Assembly (NCBI GenBank): GCA_965284435.1
Contig: OZ260083.1
Coordinates: forward strand, 2,914,001 to 2,978,000
Direction: 5' to 3'
Origin: CAIYZT01 sp947461435
Lineage (GTDB): Bacteria; Pseudomonadota; Alphaproteobacteria; Rhodobacterales; Rhodobacteraceae
DNA length: 64,000 nucleotides
The translations under genes and the position numbers were made by a program. The notes beneath the pieces were generated by a model. That model was given only the letters and a program-made list of their open reading frames with translations, made no database searches and had not been told where the DNA came from. Shown one piece after another: positions 32,836 to 41,556 of this stretch. The stretch's first letter is position 1. Each line of letters opens with the position of its first letter.

Positions 32836-33906
32836 TTAGTTTGCGGCCAGCCAAGCGTTGAAGCGCTCATTCAACTCGGCATCCTTGTCGACCCAGAACT
32901 CGAAGGACGAGCCAAGGGCGTTGGTCAGGTTTTCGGCAGCGGTCGGCAAGTTCGGAGCCATAACCGTGGTGCCGTCCTTGTAGATCAACTCTTCCAACAT
33001 AGCCGACTTACGCGCCGGACCATAAGAGATTTGCTGAGCCTGAGCCCGCAGACCATCGGTCGATGTGGCATAGGCGATGAACTGCAAAGCAGCATCCTTG
33101 TTCGGAGCGCCCTTCGGCACTACGTACATTTCGTTCTCATAGATCTGTCCATCCCAGACGATCTTGAACGGCTTGCCTTCTCCGACAGCGGCGTTGAAGA
33201 TACGACCATTGTAGGCAGAGGTCATCACCACTTCGCCGTCAGCCAACAGCTGCGGAGGCTGCGCGCCAGCTTCCCACCAGACGACTTCGGATTTGATGGT
33301 GTCCAGTTTCGCAAAAGCCTTGTCCACACCTTCGGGCGTGCCAAGCGTTGCGTAAACATCGGCCGGTGCAACACCGTCTGCCATCAAAGCGAATTCAAGA
33401 ACGGCTTTTGCGCCCTTGTGCAGGCCGCGCTTGCCGGGGAATTTGGCAAGATCAAAGAAATCGGCGGCCGTGGTCGGGCCTTCAGCCAATTTCGTCGTGT
33501 CATAGGCGAAAACGGTTGCCCAGATGTCGGTTGACACGCCGCAATCCGTGACGGCTCCTGCAAGGAAGTCATCGGCAGCGGGCGTACCGTCGGACCCTGC
33601 GGGCAAGGTTGCCACGTCGATCGGCTCCAGCAAGCCTTCGTCGCACAGACGGATGGCATCTGCATATTCCACCGAAGCCACGTCGATCGTTACGTTGCCG
33701 GCTTCGACCATGGCTTTGATCGGGGTGGCTGGGTTGTCACTGTCAACCATGACGGTCGCGATACCGGTGGTGGCAGCAAAAGGCTTTACGTGGGCTTCGG
33801 TCTGGGCCGCGCCATAAGCGCCACCCCAAGACATCACCGTCACATCTGCCGAAGCCGAGAAGGCAACAGCGGTCAGCGCAGTGGTCAGTACGAGCAGTTT
33901 TTTCAT
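32836..33906 (-). CDS. Periplasmic polyamine-type solute-binding protein (Sec-exported)
   Basis: 356 residues from the ATG at 33904-33906, with AGGGAG 7 bases upstream. It has a Sec signal peptide (MKKLLVLTTALTAVAFSASA) and a PotD/PotF-like mature domain (DVTVMSWGGAYGAAQTEAHV, ATGIATVMVDS, NVTIDVASVEYADAIRLCDEGLLEPID, VVWWEAGAQPPQLLADGEV). It is the second gene of the operon, 69 bp after the ATPase gene. It should capture the substrate for the adjacent permeases. Pairing with an agmatinase suggests agmatine, putrescine or a similar cation, but ligand residues were not verified. Confidence 0.86.
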   Translation of the reverse strand: MKKLLVLTTALTAVAFSASADVTVMSWGGAYGAAQTEAHVKPFAATTGIATVMVDSDNPATPIKAMVEAGNVTIDVASVEYADAIRLCDEGLLEPIDVATLPAGSDGTPAADDFLAGAVTDCGVSTDIWATVFAYDTTKLAEGPTTAADFFDLAKFPGKRGLHKGAKAVLEFALMADGVAPADVYATLGTPEGVDKAFAKLDTIKSEVVWWEAGAQPPQLLADGEVVMTSAYNGRIFNAAVGEGKPFKIVWDGQIYENEMYVVPKGAPNKDAALQFIAYATSTDGLRAQAQQISYGPARKSAMLEELIYKDGTTVMAPNLPTAAENLTNALGSSFEFWVDKDAELNERFNAWLAAN

Positions 33907-33975
33907 TGATAGCTCCCTGGTTAAATTGGCAGTCATTTTCCGCCCCTCTGCAGATTGGGCGGCCCCTTTGGGGGA

Positions 33976-35073
33976 TCACATCGGATCAAGGGCACGGGCA
34001 TCTTGGGGATGCCAGCCAACCTTTATCGTCTGTCCCGGACTAAGGCGCGTTTGCCCCAGCGTATTTCGCATTTTCATCACGAAGTCTTCGGATCCAGCAA
34101 CCCGCAACCGCGCACGCAGAATATCGCCCATATAAATGACCTCCAGAACTTCGGCTCCGATGGTATGGGCGCCCGGTGGCATCATATCGGGTTTGAATTC
34201 AACGCGCTCTGGCCGAATCGAAACCAAGGTTTTCTGCCCCTTTTCCCGAACGTTCACGGGGGTCGCATCTATCAGTTCGCCTGTCGCCAGACGAACAAGG
34301 GCTTTGTCGCCAGACAATTCTTCGATCGTACCCAGAAGTTTATTATTCTCGCCAATGAACTGTGCGACAAAAGAATTATCCGGCCGTTCGTACAAATCGG
34401 CGGGAGACGCAAGCTGTTGTATCCGCCCATCATTGAAGACAGCAATGCGGTCTGACATTGTCAGCGCTTCGCCCTGATCATGGGTGACATAAACAACCGT
34501 GATTCCCAGACTTTCGTGCAAGTGCTTGATTTCGAACTGCATGTGTTCACGCAGCTGTTTATCAAGCGCGCCAAGGGGTTCATCCATCAGCACGAGTGCG
34601 GGATCGAAAACCAAAGCCCGCGCCAAGGCGATCCGCTGCTGCTGACCACCCGAAAGTTGCGCCGGACGCCGATTGGCAAAGGCCCCCATCTGAACCATGT
34701 CCAAGGCGCGCGTTATCTTGGCTTCGCGCTCTGATTTGCCCATGCCGCGAACTTCCAGAGGAAATGCCAAGTTCTCGCCGACGGTCATGTGCGGAAAAAG
34801 GGCATAGTTTTGAAAAACCATACCAATTCCGCGTTTGTGCGGCGGGGTTTGGTTGATATTCACGCCGTCCAACTTGATTTCGCCATTTGTGGCGGTCTCA
34901 AATCCTGCCAGCATCATAAGGCAAGTGGTTTTGCCAGAGCCTGACGGTCCAAGCATGGTCAGAAACTCGCCTTTGGCGATGGACAGATTGAGATCTTTGA
35001 CGACCAACTGAATGCCGTCGTAGCTTTTTTGCACATGTTCAAAAGCTACAAAGGCCTGGTTAGGGCTGGTCAT
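33976..35073 (-). CDS. ABC transporter ATP-binding protein, PotA type (second polyamine operon)
   Basis: 365 residues. Walker A is GPSGSGKTT, the Q-loop lies around FQNYALFPHMTVGENLAFPL, the signature is LSGGQQQRIALARAL, Walker B is LVLMDEPLGALD, and the switch region is YVTHDQGEALTMSD. The C-terminal TOBE-type domain includes IRPERVEFKPD. GGGAG lies 11 bases before the ATG. It is the first gene of the operon, unlike the first polyamine-type operon where the binding protein leads. It powers import through the PotB/PotC-type subunits. Confidence 0.88.
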   Translation of the reverse strand: MTSPNQAFVAFEHVQKSYDGIQLVVKDLNLSIAKGEFLTMLGPSGSGKTTCLMMLAGFETATNGEIKLDGVNINQTPPHKRGIGMVFQNYALFPHMTVGENLAFPLEVRGMGKSEREAKITRALDMVQMGAFANRRPAQLSGGQQQRIALARALVFDPALVLMDEPLGALDKQLREHMQFEIKHLHESLGITVVYVTHDQGEALTMSDRIAVFNDGRIQQLASPADLYERPDNSFVAQFIGENNKLLGTIEELSGDKALVRLATGELIDATPVNVREKGQKTLVSIRPERVEFKPDMMPPGAHTIGAEVLEVIYMGDILRARLRVAGSEDFVMKMRNTLGQTRLSPGQTIKVGWHPQDARALDPM

Positions 35074-35311
35074 TCCACGTCATCTCCCGGCGGTGGCACG
35101 TTCTGTGCCTTTTCTTTGTGCGACATAAACGGATGATTAGGCCAAGCGCAATTCACATTCCACGTCTTGACGCTATTTCCGATCGTTGCCGCCATTGGCG
35201 GAATTTTGCGCCATGTTTCGGCAGATTGCGCCAGTTTTATATGCAAGTGCGAGGATTTTCGACGACAAAGACAGAAATTTCACCGATCAAACGATTCTTT
35301 AAGGTGATCTT

Positions 35312-38300
35312 TCAGGATTGAAATGTGCCTGCCGCATCGCGGGTGAACAAAAGGCGCGTTTCACTCCCACTCAAGATGGGCCGTACGGCCGGCCCATAAA
35401 TATCCGTTAGGACGGCGCCATTCGCTCGATGACGCCCAGACAGCCCTGCAATAGTGCGGGCCAATGAGACTCTTTGTTCAGGCAAAAGGGCCGACATCGT
35501 TTGGGTGCCCGGATAAAGACTTTCGGCCCGTGCATTGCCCTCAACCCGCAGCAATTCGTGGCTGGGCAAAAGCAAATGGTGATAGGTGATCTGGCGCACG
35601 CCTCGGGCGATGCGCACGCCAGGAACTTGGCCGACCAGATGCCTGGCGCGGACAAGACCATTGTCGCCGAAGGCAACGGCATGCTGTGGTGACAGCCGCA
35701 TCGGACGTTGATTGCCAATCGCATAGGCAGGAAAATGTACAGGCCGATCCTGCGGTCGGCGGTCCAAATCTGCGTGGCCCAGACTGCGCTTGGCGTGCCA
35801 AAGTATGGGCGTGGCAGCACCTTCGGCAGTCAGCACGTCGTCGCCAACTGACAGCAATTCAATCGGTCTCGGACCTTGTGGCGTTTCAATCCAGGTTCCC
35901 GCCGCAAAGCAGGGAATGCCCATGGAATGCAACATACCCGGGGCGGCCACATCTTGAGCACTCAGTCCCTGAAGAATGAGGGACTCGCCGCCCGGAAAAG
36001 ACAAAAGAGCATTGCCAGAGCCATCATCAAAAACGATGACATCCCAAGCCTTTATTGGGGTTCCTTCGGACGTCTGCAAAGCAGATACATCCAGTTGGTC
36101 CGCCGTTTGCCCCCCCGATACAGACAGGTTGAAGTCAGTGATTTGATCACCGCTGTCAGCAAAGGTCAGCTGGAAGGTGTCGTTTCCAAGGCCTCCGCTA
36201 AGCGTGTCGACGCCTAAACCACCCTTTAGGGTGTCATTCCCGTCCTCACCAAGGACAGTATCTTTTCCGCTTCCGCCAACGATCGAATCGTCGCCGTCGT
36301 AACCGGCCAGTGAATGGTCCGTCTGGCTGGCGCTGGCATCGATTGTATCATTTCCGTATCCCCCCCAAACATCTTCAGTTTCATAAAAGACTGACGTGCC
36401 GCCAGAAGGGGTGCTGCTGGACATTGTGCCCGATTCATCCCCAAGGAAGGTAACCGTAACGGCCTCAAGATTATCGATATAAAGCATGTCGCGGTCCAAC
36501 CCATTGGGGTCTTCGCCGCCGTATAAGGTGGTATCTCCATCGCCGGTGGCCGTGCGCAAGCTGTCATTTCCGGTCCCACCGAAAACAGAATCTGCGCCTC
36601 CGCCGCTGTTGAGAAAATCATCACCTTCGTCCCCGTAGATCAGGTCACTTCCGGCACCCCCGTCGAGGTAGTCATTGCCGCCATTCCCCTGAATCGTATC
36701 GCTGTCATCCCCGCCATAAAGCGAGTCGCCATCGTCACCGCCTTTCAAGCCATCTCGGCCCGAACCGCCATATAAAAGATCGCGGCCTGCCTCGCCCATA
36801 AGGGTATCATCGCCTTCGTCGCCAGCTAAAGTATCCGCACCATCGCCCCCCAAAGCCGAGTCATTGCCGGTTCCGGCCTGCAAAAGATCGTTTCCCGCCC
36901 CGCCAGACAGCGTGTCATTTCCGCTGTCCGCGACCAATTGGTCGTCACCGTCCCCGCCGATCAGACTGTCGTTGCCACGCCCGCCATAAACCAGATCGTT
37001 TCCAGCCATGCCCGACAAGGTTTCGTCGGTCGTTGATCCGGTCAAAGTATCGCCAAAAGCGGAGCCGATGACTTGTTCAAACTCGGTGAGGGAATCGCCG
37101 TCTGCGTCCCCCCCTGTACCTGTCGAGGTGTCGAGATTTACAGAAACACCGCTGGCTGAATTGGAGTAATCCGCCGCGTCGATCCCCGCGCCACCTTGCA
37201 GAACGTCCGCCCCGGCCCCGCCTTGAAGTGTATCTTTGCCCTCGCCGCCGATCAGGACGTCATTCCCGGACCCACCCGAGACAAAATCGTCGCCGGCTCC
37301 GGCCTCGATCCTGTTGGCACCGGTATCCCCGACCAAACTGTCATTAAACGCGGACCCCGAAAGGTTTTCGATCCCGCTCAGCGTGTCGTTGGCGGCCTCC
37401 CAATAGCCAAGCCCGCTTGACAGATCGAGATAGACCGCCCCACCGGAAGCCGAGTAGTCGGCTGTATCCGTGCCGGTCCCCCCGTCAAGCAGGTCTGCCC
37501 CGCTTCCGCCCGTGAGCGTGTCATTGCCGCCTCCGCCAAAAAGGCTGTCATTCCCTGCATTTCCACTGATTTGATCATTGCCGTCGCCGCCCAAAAGTCG
37601 GTTGTCGTCGTTGCCGCCCGTCAGGATGTCATTGTACGCCGACCCCGTAACATTCTCGATCCCGGCCAGCGTATCACCTTGCGCATCGCCGCCGACACCA
37701 AGACCCGACGAGAGGTTGACCGTAACCCCCGCGGTCGACGAGGCATAATCTGCCGTATCTGTTCCGCTGCCACCATCCAGCGAATCCGCACCAGCCCCGC
37801 CTTGCAAGGTGTCGCTCTCGGTTCCTCCGAAAAGCCGGTCGTTTCCGTCACCGCCTTGCAAGGTGTCGTTGCCGGCTTCGCCCGTCAGCGTGTCATTATT
37901 TGACCCACCAGACAGAAGATCAGCACCGTCGCCCCCATAAAGTTCATCATTGGTATTGGCCCCCGTGATCGTGTCATCACCGCCATCGCCATACAGTTTA
38001 TCGCCATAGCCCGGGTCTTCAGCGGACGAGGTGATGACGTCGTTGCCTGCGCCACCATAAACGGTGTCGTAGGATTGCGTGACAGTAATCGTGTCATTTC
38101 CAATGCCACCATAGACCAGATCGGTGTCTGAAGGCCCTTGGCCAGACCCGACAAAAACGTCATTTCCATCACCAAGATCAATCGTATCCGCGCCGCCGCC
38201 CACAGTATTTCCGACGGATTCGTCAGTGATCCAGTCGTTCCCCGTGCCGCCAAAAAGCGCATCATTCCCATAGCCGCCGAACAAACTGTCGCTGCCCTGG

Positions 38301-39991
38301 CCACCATAAAGACTGTCGTTTCCATCACCGCCGTACAGGGTATTCTGTCCAGATCCGCCCGTGATACTGTCTGACCCGCCGCCGCCGACAACCTCGGAAC
38401 CCAACGTGTCATTGCCGCCATTGAAGGTGTCATTGAAGGCGGTCAGATTGAAGCGCTCGATCTCGGTGAAACTGCCGGAAGAACCGCCGAAAAGCACTGT
38501 GCCGTTACCAGTCGACGTGAGCGAAACCGAAACGCCGGCCGTTCCTGTCGACATATCAAGCGTATCAAAGTCATCGCCGCCCGATCCACCATCGACGACG
38601 TCATTAATTCCCATAGAAAGGACATCGCGGCCATCGCCGCCAAAAAGGCTATCAGATCCGCCGCTGGCCCCCATATCATTGGTGATCGTATCATTGCCGG
38701 CGCCGCCATAAGCAAGATCACTGGCGTTGACGGTGCCAAGCATGAGGCTGTCATTCCCAGAATCGCCGTAAAGATAGACCGAACTGCCTGCCCCCGTTGC
38801 GTTTAGAGTGTCGTTTGCAATCGTCCCCCCGACGCCTTCGACTTGCGAAAAAGAGCCGCTTCCGGTTGTTCCTTGAAAGGCATAGGTCCCGGTTTCGCTG
38901 CCGGTATAGGTGACATTTACACCGAGGGTAGAGGACCAATTACTAAAATAGACGGCGTCAAAATCGCCCGTCCCTTCACCGCCAAAGATGGTATCGCCTT
39001 GATGATCATCCGTAATGGCGAAGATATCATTGCCATTCCCGCCATAAAGAACATCGTTTCCTGACTGTCCTGACAGCCAGTCATCACCATCAGCGCCGTA
39101 AACCGTGTCGTTGCCAGACCCGCCAATAATGGTATCGTTTCCCAGCCCACCGTCGATTGTGTCATCGCCGGAATCGTCAATCGACCAGTCTCCAAAACTG
39201 TCATTTCCGTCGCCCAACTGTACGGAATCGTTCCCCGATCCGGCATAGACAGTGTCATTGCCTGCACCACCAAAGATGCTGTCGCGATCCGCACCACCGA
39301 AAATCTGATCATTGCCGGAATCACCTGTCAGGGAGTCGTTGCCCGCATCGCCTGACAATGTGTCGTCGCCGAACATGCCCATGACGGTATCGTCGCCAAG
39401 CCCCCCTGACAGCGAATCCCCGGTTCCAGTCAAGCCGTAATTCAAACTTTGACTTGTCGCGGTTACTGTAACGACATCAAGATAATAGCCGCCGGGCCCT
39501 TGAAGGACAAAACTGTGCCCGACATAGGTGGCCTGAACATAACTTTGGCCGGCCGACAAGGTTGTATAGTAGACTGCAGTCCCGAATTGGTTGATCCAGT
39601 AGACGTCAATCGGGGCATCAGCCGAATTGGTGATCGTCAGATTGGCGGCTGTGAACCCGCTGGAGGCATAGGAGGAGATGTTCTGAATGAACAGACCATC
39701 GCCGCCCACCCAGTCGTTCCCGGCATCGCCAGACAGCGTATCTCGCCCATCGCCGCCCCCAATGGTATCCACACCATCGCCGCCGATGATCGTGTCGTTC
39801 CCGGCTTCGGATGAAAGGGTATCATTCCCCGCGCCGCCATCGAGCGAATCATTGCCTGTACCGCCATAGACGATGTCATTGCCGTCGCCAGCGCCAAGCG
39901 TGTCATTGCCGCCCCCGCCGAACATCGAGTCATTCGATGTGCCGCCATAAAGCGTCGAGTTATCGCCACTGTTTCCTGTGAATGTTGGCAA
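35312..39991 (-). CDS. RTX calcium-binding repeat protein with VHL-like and Hint domains
   Basis: 1559 residues from a TTG at 39989-39991 with AGGGGG about 5 bases upstream. There is no N-terminal signal, so type I secretion is likely. Most of the protein is nonapeptide GGxGxD repeats that bind calcium. Residues about 115-185 break the repeats with a VHL-beta-like domain (IDVYWINQFGTAVYYTTLSA, then TYVGHSFV). About three 50-residue modules (DYASSTAGVTVNLSSGLG type) are spaced between repeat blocks. From Cys1361 a Hint domain begins (CFAAGTWIETPQG; block F SPQHAVAF), followed by about 50 C-terminal residues. It is probably an extracellular or surface protein. No type I secretion genes are in the window. 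Confidence 0.88.
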   Translation of the reverse strand: MPTFTGNSGDNSTLYGGTSNDSMFGGGGNDTLGAGDGNDIVYGGTGNDSLDGGAGNDTLSSEAGNDTIIGGDGVDTIGGGDGRDTLSGDAGNDWVGGDGLFIQNISSYASSGFTAANLTITNSADAPIDVYWINQFGTAVYYTTLSAGQSYVQATYVGHSFVLQGPGGYYLDVVTVTATSQSLNYGLTGTGDSLSGGLGDDTVMGMFGDDTLSGDAGNDSLTGDSGNDQIFGGADRDSIFGGAGNDTVYAGSGNDSVQLGDGNDSFGDWSIDDSGDDTIDGGLGNDTIIGGSGNDTVYGADGDDWLSGQSGNDVLYGGNGNDIFAITDDHQGDTIFGGEGTGDFDAVYFSNWSSTLGVNVTYTGSETGTYAFQGTTGSGSFSQVEGVGGTIANDTLNATGAGSSVYLYGDSGNDSLMLGTVNASDLAYGGAGNDTITNDMGASGGSDSLFGGDGRDVLSMGINDVVDGGSGGDDFDTLDMSTGTAGVSVSLTSTGNGTVLFGGSSGSFTEIERFNLTAFNDTFNGGNDTLGSEVVGGGGSDSITGGSGQNTLYGGDGNDSLYGGQGSDSLFGGYGNDALFGGTGNDWITDESVGNTVGGGADTIDLGDGNDVFVGSGQGPSDTDLVYGGIGNDTITVTQSYDTVYGGAGNDVITSSAEDPGYGDKLYGDGGDDTITGANTNDELYGGDGADLLSGGSNNDTLTGEAGNDTLQGGDGNDRLFGGTESDTLQGGAGADSLDGGSGTDTADYASSTAGVTVNLSSGLGVGGDAQGDTLAGIENVTGSAYNDILTGGNDDNRLLGGDGNDQISGNAGNDSLFGGGGNDTLTGGSGADLLDGGTGTDTADYSASGGAVYLDLSSGLGYWEAANDTLSGIENLSGSAFNDSLVGDTGANRIEAGAGDDFVSGGSGNDVLIGGEGKDTLQGGAGADVLQGGAGIDAADYSNSASGVSVNLDTSTGTGGDADGDSLTEFEQVIGSAFGDTLTGSTTDETLSGMAGNDLVYGGRGNDSLIGGDGDDQLVADSGNDTLSGGAGNDLLQAGTGNDSALGGDGADTLAGDEGDDTLMGEAGRDLLYGGSGRDGLKGGDDGDSLYGGDDSDTIQGNGGNDYLDGGAGSDLIYGDEGDDFLNSGGGADSVFGGTGNDSLRTATGDGDTTLYGGEDPNGLDRDMLYIDNLEAVTVTFLGDESGTMSSSTPSGGTSVFYETEDVWGGYGNDTIDASASQTDHSLAGYDGDDSIVGGSGKDTVLGEDGNDTLKGGLGVDTLSGGLGNDTFQLTFADSGDQITDFNLSVSGGQTADQLDVSALQTSEGTPIKAWDVIVFDDGSGNALLSFPGGESLILQGLSAQDVAAPGMLHSMGIPCFAAGTWIETPQGPRPIELLSVGDDVLTAEGAATPILWHAKRSLGHADLDRRPQDRPVHFPAYAIGNQRPMRLSPQHAVAFGDNGLVRARHLVGQVPGVRIARGVRQITYHHLLLPSHELLRVEGNARAESLYPGTQTMSALLPEQRVSLARTIAGLSGRHRANGAVLTDIYGPAVRPILSGSETRLLFTRDAAGTFQS
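36175..39970 (-). repeat. RTX nonapeptide repeat array within the large protein
   Basis: Dozens of tandem units with consensus GGxGxDxLx, visible at DNA level as recurring blocks such as GTCATTGCC and GCCGCCATA. Blocks are interrupted by the VHL-like domain (39437-39649), an inserted beta region near 38750-38990 and the 50-residue modules. The repetition makes local assembly errors plausible, yet the frame stays open throughout. Confidence 0.9.
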
Positions 39992-40088
39992 TTATGCCCC
40001 CTGTTTGAAGGCAAATCGGCAAGCCGAGACGCCACTGTCAGGGACAGGAAAACTTCTGAAAAGGCGTGGTTCTGACAGTTGCACCTCA

Positions 40089-40124
40089 TTACCCTTCGAC
40101 GATGTGACGAAGGGTAAATTTACC
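40089..40124. promoter_or_regulatory. Palindromic operator-like cluster upstream of the RTX gene
   Basis: TTACCCTTCG (40089-40098) and CGAAGGGTAA (40108-40117) form a perfect 10-bp inverted repeat with a 9-bp spacer. The right arm overlaps the 12-bp palindrome GGTAAATTTACC (40113-40124). The cluster lies about 98-133 bp upstream of the RTX start codon in a gene-free, A/T-rich stretch, a fitting place for a regulator. Confidence 0.55.
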
Positions 40125-40228
40125 AGCCAGCGCATAACTCAAAGTTAAGCATCAATTTCTAAACAATAGATTTGGTTTGAATACCTTTAGTGCCAAGCGA
40201 TCCAAACGCTCAAGCACCCTAGCTGGAT

Positions 40229-40315
40229 TGGTGCGGATGAAAGGACTCGAACCTTCACTCCGGTTAAGGAACAGCGACCTCAACGCTGCGCGTCTACCAA
40301 TTCCGCCACATCCGC
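40229..40315 (-). tRNA. tRNA-Leu (anticodon GAG)
   Basis: Read leftward, acceptor arm GCGGATG (40315-40309) pairs with CATCCGC, followed by discriminator A (40232) and an encoded CCA (40231-40229). The anticodon stem CAGCG/CGCTG encloses loop TTGAGGT, giving GAG. A long variable arm and GGTTCGAGTCC T-arm are as expected for leucine tRNA. Confidence 0.95.
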
Positions 40316-40439
40316 ACTGATCCAGCTTAGGTGGGCGTTGTGTAGCGGGACATCTTCCCGAAGAAAAGAGGGATTCTGCGCCGTTTGGCCCTTACCATTG
40401 CAATCTCAGACTGCCCGCGCCATTTGTTGACAACTTAGA

Positions 40440-41123
40440 TTGGGGGTGCGCGTGCAACAGGTCGAATGGAAACTCTTGCCCGGTTTATCCCCATACGCGG
40501 AAACGCTTGCCGCAATGGAAGCCCGCGCCGAGGCCATTCACCGTGGGGAGTTGCCCGAGGCGATCTGGTTGGTCGAACACCCCCCGCTGTACACGGCAGG
40601 AACTTCCTCAAATTCAAAAGATTTGGTGGACCCTGCACGATTTCCGGTCTTCGTGGCGGGCCGCGGCGGACAATACACCTATCACGGACCGGGCCAGCGC
40701 GTGATATACGTTATGCTTGATGTGGCGGCACGGGGCCGCGACGTTCGCTGCTTTGTCCGCCAACTGGAAAACTGGGTCATCGCGACCTTGGCCGAGTTCA
40801 ATGTGGTTGGTGAAATCCGTCCGGGCCGGGTTGGTGTTTGGGTAACACGTCCTGACCGGCCGCGCGCGGATGACGGAACGCTGGCCGAAGACAAGGTTGC
40901 AGCCATCGGGATCAAGCTGCGCCGGTGGATCAGCTTTCATGGAATTTCGATCAATGTCGAACCTGAATTGGAGCATTTTTCGGGAATTGTCCCCTGCGGT
41001 ATCCGGGATCGTGGGGTGACCAGCCTCGTTGACTTGGGGCTTCCCGTCAGCATGGACGATCTGGATGCAGCATTGCGCCGAACCTTTGAAACAACCTTTT
41101 CAACCTCAGCGTGCCCTTTGTGA
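40440..41123 (+). CDS. lipB: Octanoyltransferase (lipoyl(octanoyl) transferase)
   Basis: 227 residues. LipB motifs: the substrate loop RGGQYTYHGPGQRVIYVMLD, the lysine-containing KVAAIGIKLRRWISFHGISINV, and the catalytic cysteine in SGIVPCGIRDRGVTSL. It moves octanoyl groups from acyl carrier protein to lipoyl domains of dehydrogenase complexes. TTG (40440), GTG (40446) and GTG (40452) are possible starts and none has a clear ribosome site, so the N-terminus is uncertain by a few residues. It lies alone between tRNA-Leu and the ctaD promoter. Confidence 0.92.
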   Translation: MGVRVQQVEWKLLPGLSPYAETLAAMEARAEAIHRGELPEAIWLVEHPPLYTAGTSSNSKDLVDPARFPVFVAGRGGQYTYHGPGQRVIYVMLDVAARGRDVRCFVRQLENWVIATLAEFNVVGEIRPGRVGVWVTRPDRPRADDGTLAEDKVAAIGIKLRRWISFHGISINVEPELEHFSGIVPCGIRDRGVTSLVDLGLPVSMDDLDAALRRTFETTFSTSACPL

Positions 41124-41556
41124 CTGAACCGAGGTTGTACGTGTGACAAATCCGGGCCGTCAGAAATCAGCTCTAAACAGCTGTTTTCACTGCATTTTTT
41201 CAACTCCATGCAGAGCTATTCTTCAGTAAAAATTGGATTCAGCGTTCGTTAAATATTGTACCCTGCGTGTTTTCCTGGCCTTCATAACCGGTCAATCTTT
41301 TGGAGATACGAAGTCGCTATCGCATTGAGACGCTGCATTGGGGATGTCGGAACTGGTTTATCAGCCTACTGGCGCCGCAGGGAAACCGAAGTTGACCGCA
41401 CGGATAAGACGCACAGTTGCGGCACTGAGACGCGGGGAAAAGTTGATTTGCATCAAAGTCGGAGATTGCTCTGGCCACGCGTCCAAACTAAAGACAACTA
41501 CAAGCTTGTCAGGCATCCTCTGGCCGGCATTTTTGTAACGACAACGGGAGACGCCA
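41124..41556 (+). promoter_or_regulatory. lipB-ctaD intergenic region with a perfect FNR box
   Basis: No gene is supported in these 433 bp. The notable element is TTGAT-TTGC-ATCAA at 41443-41456, a full match to the FNR/FnrL consensus TTGAT-N4-ATCAA. It lies 101 bp upstream of the ctaD start codon. GGGAG 8 bases before the ATG is the ctaD ribosome site. The rest shows no clear hairpin. Confidence 0.7.

Noticed and set aside
35095..35109. GGCAC-N5-GTGCC inverted repeat before the second ATPase gene
   Set aside because: Arms of only 5 bp in G/C-rich DNA are likely by chance; no second copy seen.
36226..38754. Several long frames antisense or out of frame in the RTX gene
   Set aside because: They arise from the biased codons of the repeats and read as low-complexity Met/Thr/Arg or Pro/Ser-rich peptides.
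36175..39970. Regular short repeats suggesting a CRISPR-like array
   Set aside because: The period follows nine codons in one long open frame and encodes GGxGxD repeats; there are no unique spacers of constant size.
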